This document shows positions 58,925 to 64,000 of a stretch of 64,000 nucleotides of DNA, one piece after another; within the stretch, counting starts at the first letter, position 1; the number at the start of each line of letters is the position of its first letter. The translations under genes were made by a program, and so were the position numbers. Under the pieces are notes generated by a model. It was not told the DNA's origin and ran no database searches. It worked only from the letters and a program-made list of their open reading frames with translations. Source of the stretch: Saturnia japonica (lineage: Eukaryota > Arthropoda > Insecta > Lepidoptera > Saturniidae); assembly GCA_033032175.1 (NCBI GenBank), contig CM065320.1:3162001-3226000 (forward strand). The letters run 5' to 3'.

Positions 58925-58985
58925 AAAAAGAATCCTTTGCCTAGTAGTGGGAACTTTGCACGTTTGCATTATTATTATTTAAAAT
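58925..58985 (+). repeat. LINE 3'-end remnant (CCTTTGCCTAGTAGTGGGA)
   Basis: It resembles CCTTTGCCCAGCAGTGGGAC, a 3' terminus common to moth LINEs. Only about 60 bp is discernible. Confidence 0.35.
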
Positions 58986-60369
58986 TGGTTATTGCTTTTC
59001 ACAACAATGAACAGGAGAGTACATCCAATGGCCAGCTACTCATATTCTTGCGGGCCTCGTAGCTTGCAATCTTCATTACTATTCAATGTTTAGAACTCTT
59101 TTATTAGGTGAGTCATATTTATTTTATTTCAGTTTTGAGTTATTTACTTGAAATGGAAGGTTATAATTTTTAATTATCATAATTCATAGTCTTATGCAAC
59201 CTATTGTATGTTCACTTACGAATTGGTATATAAATGTTCTCTTGTTTATTAACTTCTTTATTTATGTCCAAAACCCCTTAGGTTATGAAATAATTCATTG
59301 TAGCTAGCAAATACATGTAAAGTTTTGGTATCAAAAATTCAAACCTTTTCCAAACCAAACTAATTGAAAAATGAACACAAAATTTACACATATATAACTT
59401 TAAAGTTTAGTTTGCTGAAAACTCTTTACTTTAATTTAAATTAATTACCACAAATACATAAAGAAATTCGATTTATTTCTAGAAACATGCACCCGTGTAT
59501 ATTTATGTCTTTTCTTTGCTTCAAAAGAAAGTTAAGTGGAAATTTTATTACGTAACTTATGAAAATATTTATTATGGCCCATTTCCAGCTTAATTAAATG
59601 AAATAAAAAAAAAACTGTATTGGCAACCATTGTTTCTAGATATTTATGCCAAGACGGTTCCCTTTTTATTTTTGTATAAAAGTTTGACCGTATTTTCTAC
59701 TTTTTTATAACTTGATAATAAGTTTTGTAAATACAACAAGGTATGTTAATATGAAAATTTACAATAATAATAATAAAAATATATGTAATGCCCAATGTAC
59801 AAAATAAAATCTGAGATTTAACACATATAAATAATTGATTTAGAATGATTTGAACTTTATTACAAACGTATAAAGTTTGAAATTTGATGTCATATACGAA
59901 TTAAAACATTTCAATTGTACTGTCTACAAAATAATTTTCGGTTTTATTTGTTTATTTTTATTTCATAGTTTGTAATTGTATGAAATAGTCATATTTATAA
60001 TTCTATAATTTTTTATATAATTATTTGATAATTAAACAGTGTACATTTTTCGAATTAATGATTAAATTGTTAATACTATTTTGTTTTTAAATACTTTAAA
60101 TAACATTGTAAATACTTAATTAATTATATTAATGTTACTATAATATACAAAACATTATTATTAAAAACTACAATATTGACAAGAATTTCACAAATGAATT
60201 TAGACTGGAGGCAAAGAAAGAAAATGAATTTCCATTTGATTTTCTCTTGAGAGAAGTAGATATTTTCTATCTACTTAGTAAATTGATAGTTACTTTACAG
60301 AAGGCTGAATAACTTATGTATAATTGTATATATTTTAAATTATTTTGCTGGCACTACTGTTTCACAGAT
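58986..60369. other. AT-rich DNA, nothing recognised
   Basis: No gene or repeat could be supported in this stretch. Confidence 0.35.
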
Positions 60370-60482
60370 ATTCCTTCCATATGTTGGAGGCCCTGGCGTG
60401 TGCAGGGTAACGGTATCGTCACGTGTCTCCGAGAAGCCATCGACCCTCGGCGGCCTCCGCGCAATATTCTACGCGCAATATA
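60370..60482. other. Small GC-rich block, unassigned
   Basis: AGGGTAACGGTATCGTCACG and CATCGACCCTCGGCGGCCTC stand out from AT-rich flanks. The minus frame reads SMASRRHVTIPLPCTRQGLQ. It is not recognised; it could be an exon fragment or old repeat. Confidence 0.2.
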
Positions 60483-60829
60483 AATTTATTCCTTTCAAAG
60501 AGATGTAAATACACTGAATTGACACATAAATTTGCGCTTTAATGTTTTGTTAAAAAGTACAGTTTTCCTTGATCTGGTATATGGCGTTTAACATTATGAA
60601 TCATCATAATACAAGCTGCCTGAATCGATCGCTTGGAAATATATGTAATGAAATAAAGGATTTTGTATTTTATACATATCATCGCTTAGATGAAATTCAT
60701 ATGAAAAGATCGGTTAATTTATTTATTAATACATTTAAGTATTTATATATTATTAAAAACATATTACGATCAAAACAATAAATATTCGTTAAATTAACAT
60801 AGTAACCTAGTAGATACTCTTTCTTCTGC

Positions 60830-61375
60830 CTCTTCTGAATCATGCAAACGTTGCTAACTTGGACCTCTCTGAAGATATCTTAAATAAACTTGAACGTCTC
60901 CTCAATAACTGTATCCGTTTCATCTTCCATCTTCGGAAGTTTGATCATGTATTTGAATATCGAACCAGGTTGAAATGACTACCTATTCAGCAATGTAGAA
61001 ATGTAAGAATACTTTGTCTTTTTTTTTCCATACTTAATAGTCCCAAGTCCCCTAAATATTTAAAAGAATATTTCAATGTCTCGCGGATATGCGCAATAGA
61101 CAGCTTAGATCTTCCGATTATTTGATTCTTAGTATTCCAAGTCATCTTACTAATCCAATCTTTCGCCGTGCGGTTGTGGAATTCTCTTCCTATCAACATC
61201 CAACTAGCTATCTCTCGGGATTTCTTCAAGTATTCGCTACGTATTGTTTACTTGGAGCAGTTGAATATCGGCTAGATTTTTTTTTACCTTTCTCTTGCTC
61301 TCCCGGAAAACTGGTGGAGAAAAATTTTTTAGGATTACTGCTCCAATTGTATTTTTATGTGCAATAAAGAATATA
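60830..61375 (+). pseudogene. LINE reverse transcriptase C-terminal remnant
   Basis: Plus strand: VANLDLSEDILNKLERLLNN then CIRFIFHLRKFDHVFEYRTR, LPIQQCRNVRILCLFFSILN, SPKSPKYLKE, and, after frame changes, FAVRLWNSLPINIQL. This is the last third of a non-LTR RT (the LERLQN..RFIFGLR, YR..L.WLPI and RLWNSLP blocks). At least one in-frame stop and one frameshift are present. The catalytic core is missing. An A-rich 3' end follows near 61365. Confidence 0.7.
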
Positions 61376-61404
61376 ATATAACAGAAACATACTTTTTTAA
61401 TAAC

Positions 61405-61480
61405 TCTATTCCCGTGGATGGCATTATATGTCAATTTTTATGTACATTTCTGTGACTTTGAGAGCCGAAGGGTTAAATAA
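61405..61480 (+). repeat. Short repeat with AGCCGAAGGGTT end
   Basis: Relative of 45185-45290. Confidence 0.45.
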
Positions 61481-62054
61481 AAAAATTACAGTACATTTCT
61501 AAGCTTTTTATTTTCATGAAAATATGCTTTATATGTATTTATATGGGTGTGATAAGTGAAGGAGCTTTATTTAATAGCTACCACCGTGAGATGAGAATTA
61601 TGACTGACTTACAGACGTGAACACGATTACGTAATTTAACTACTATGCTATTTATTCGTTAGTATTCATAAAGGACAATATTTAAAGCATTTTAAATACG
61701 AAAAGTATAATAAAAGGTGTATTATTTGTGAAGTTCTGATTAAAACTCCTAGACAAGGCATAATAGAGTATTACAATTTATCTAAGTAAGTCAAAAATAT
61801 CAAGATTTCGAAAAGGTTAAACAATTTAAATGAAACTTTATAATTTCATGACGTGAAGAAATCTTGTTGTAAATCAAGTCGATAAGTGATAAGTTTAAGA
61901 AGTAAAATAGTTTTTCTAATAGCTTAGTTTAGGCCCAATTCGTACATTTAGAGTTTGAATAAATTTTTTCTTGTAATAATTTGATAAGCAGAGCCAGCAG
62001 TCAACTAATGATTAACGATATGAAAATCCTAGAGTATGCACACTAGGTCATCTA
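61481..62054. other. AT-rich DNA, nothing recognised
   Basis: No gene or repeat could be supported in this stretch. Confidence 0.35.
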
Positions 62055-62130
62055 GTAATGATGGCTCAGTGGTAGCGTGTATACATACCGTGTTGATCGG
62101 CGTGAGTTCGAATTTCTAAAATGAGCCTGA
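62055..62130 (+). repeat. SINE head fragment (AATGATGGCTCAG)
   Basis: GTAATGATGGCTCAGTGGTA then GTGTTGATCGGCGTGAGTTC then GAATTTCTAAAATGAGCCTG: tRNA-like A and B boxes of the SINE family at 20793 and 52945. Confidence 0.7.
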
Positions 62131-63586
62131 GCTTAGCTATAAAGAATATTTTTAAAAAAATTTGGTAATGTGGGGTTTATTTCCCTGTTGATTTGTAATG
62201 AATTATATCACTAATTTATGTACTTTTAATTACATATAACATGTACTCAACCATTTTGTTTTTGTTACCCGCCTTCAAAAAAAGGAAGAGGTTCTCAAAA
62301 TGTGTGTTCAATCATAATTTGTTTTTACGGTGCTTTTTCTCATACAAAACAAAAAGGAAGTCATATATGTATTTTTAAATATAATAAATATTATTTATAA
62401 AACTCTTTAATTCTTCTACTTAAATCAGATCAAGTTAAGATATTTAAATAAATCATAAATAAATACTAAGACTTAAAAACATGTATAAATTCTTATAAAT
62501 ATTTTATGTTAACCACATGAATAAGTGTTACATAAAATTTATACATCGTTAAAATATTTTCTAAAGCTTGTATAATTTCTATCGCATTAACGTGTTTCAC
62601 TTATTTATATCAATAATAAAATTTAAATATAATATCTTTTTACCTATATCATTTTTCGAGCTGCATACCTTAAATGAAAAAAAAAAACGGAACCCTTATA
62701 GGATCTTTGTCTTTTCCTTCTGTCCGTGTGCCTTTATCCTCGAAAACGATTTGGGGTAGAAATTTGAAAATAATAACGAATACGAAGTTAAATGGCATCA
62801 CACTGCTGTATAAAATAGGTTCTAGGTTGTAAAATAGGTTCTAATAGGTGCTAGGTTTATGCAAAAAAGAGATAGGCACTCCATACTAAAAGCTACTTTC
62901 CGGGGATCTACCTACATTTATTAAATTTGGCACGAAGATATGCCTTTTAGCATGAATTAAAGAATAAATCCAAAAATAATCAATCTGCTGTTATTTTATG
63001 TTATTTTCCATGTCCGTATGGATTAGGAGACATTCCAGATTATAAAAGGAAACTCGCATCTTTATTTATTAGCAAAATAGAAAAAAATTTAGGACATATT
63101 CTGGAATTTGTAGTAAAATGTAACAAAAGTTATATGAATGTAAAAGTGGTTCTTCAATCTAAACATCTGAACTAAGAAGCGATATTTTACTTCGAAAGTA
63201 ACCAATTAATATTTTTGAAAATTTTGTATCATTTGGTAGTAATTGTACCTACCAAAAATTTCGGTCCAGTTCTGCTGAAGTTCAATAAAATACAATACTT
63301 TTAGTATTGATCCACAATCTACATGCAAGAGCGTGAATTTTCATGAAAGTTATTGATAAATTATAATTTTCGACTTAATGATCATGTAGTAGTAGTTTTG
63401 TTTGAATTTGTAACATAGGAATTTAGTATTAAGACTGAGCCAATAAAAAAAAATCCGTATTTTATTTGGCTCCTCAATCCTGACGTTCTGTAAATAAATA
63501 ATAGAATGTACCTACGTGAGATCACAACGGAATCAAAAATCAGATACACTAACATTTAGTAGAAATTACTACTAGATATCTTTGTT
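62131..63586. other. AT-rich DNA, nothing recognised
   Basis: It includes a small direct repeat of TAAAATAGGTTCTA at 62811-62845. No gene could be supported. Confidence 0.35.
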
Positions 63587-63803
63587 CAATTCAATATCGT
63601 ATAAATTCAGTATCTGGAAAAAATACATTTCAATTTTCCTTAACAATTCGCTATCAAGGGTGACCATATTATATGAATAAAACCAGGATTAAATTTTTAA
63701 TACATCATGATTCATTATGATATGGTCACCCTTGTTTAAGAATTATTAAGGAAAATTGAAAAGTATATTTTTTCAGGTACCGAATATATACAATGTTGAA
63801 TTG
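63587..63803. mobile_element. Fold-back (long inverted repeat) element
   Basis: The left arm, about 63587-63680, and the right arm, about 63712-63803, are reverse complements with scattered mismatches. Shared blocks include CAATTCAA, TTTCAATTTTCCTTAA and AAGGGTGACCATAT. The loop is about 30 bases. It is too long for a bacterial-type terminator and has no coding capacity; a fold-back MITE is the likeliest identity. Confidence 0.8.
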
Positions 63804-64000
63804 TACCTACCTAGCCTAACTGTAAAATTATTCATAGAGTATACAATTAAATAAATTCAATACCATTACTTTAGATGTGTGACGTCCACAAGAACATGAG
63901 ATATACCTAATTAACTTTTTCCAATAGGTTGATCTTTTGCCAAAGAACGTCTACAGCCTGAAGTTTAATCCCGTCTAGTCGCAGTGATCATAGAGAAGAA

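Overview
The window looks like moth or butterfly (lepidopteran) nuclear DNA. It is strongly AT-rich and full of tRNA-headed SINEs, A-tailed LINE ends, and CTAGCTGTGCCC/GGCTTCGC short elements typical of that order. The one host protein-coding exon I recognise is insect-like. There is no bacterial gene organisation, and most open frames are chance frames or transposon remains. Repeat family names are from memory of motifs, not from a database search.

Layout. At 11357-11519, on the minus strand, lies the first coding exon of ovo/shavenbaby, a C2H2 zinc-finger transcription factor. It starts MPKIFLIKKRLHEQQ, ends in a GTAAGT donor, and sits next to a CpG-rich probable promoter (11520-11860). The gene runs toward lower coordinates. 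Positions 1-11356 are therefore its first intron, in which I found no further exon and few mobile elements, and 11860-64000 is upstream DNA. Upstream there are isolated GC-rich islands at about 16.1, 24.4 and 25.3 kb. Two of them contain minus-strand ATG frames ending at a donor in the same phase as the MPKI exon, so they could be alternative first exons. A TATA-plus-donor arrangement at 42.4 kb and an exon-like plus-strand block at 55.9 kb are further unproven candidates.

The rest is mobile-element sediment. A 2788-bp unit is repeated in perfect register at 28248-31035 and 31036-33823, with only three substitutions noticed. Each copy carries the same 5'-truncated LINE reverse transcriptase that keeps only its C-terminal finger and nuclease-like part. 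A 1.59-kb unit occurs twice (39444-41037 and 42524-44116) at roughly 99% identity. Each copy encodes a 121-residue protein that is only the DNA-binding half of a mariner transposase. LINE remnants lie at 12.4, 14.8, 17.7, 22.3-23.6, 36.1-37.0, 37.6, 51.0-51.7 and 60.8-61.4 kb. tRNA-derived SINEs lie at 13.5, 19.4, 20.8, 38.9, 46.2, 53.0, 55.2, 56.2 and 62.1 kb. A long fold-back element is at 63.6-63.8 kb and a perfect 30-bp palindrome at 15.15 kb.

How it works together: the best reading is the 5' end of a developmental regulator with a large, gene-poor, repeat-invaded upstream region. That layout suits long-range enhancers and multiple promoters, as known for fly shavenbaby. All exon calls apart from the MPKI exon are hypotheses.
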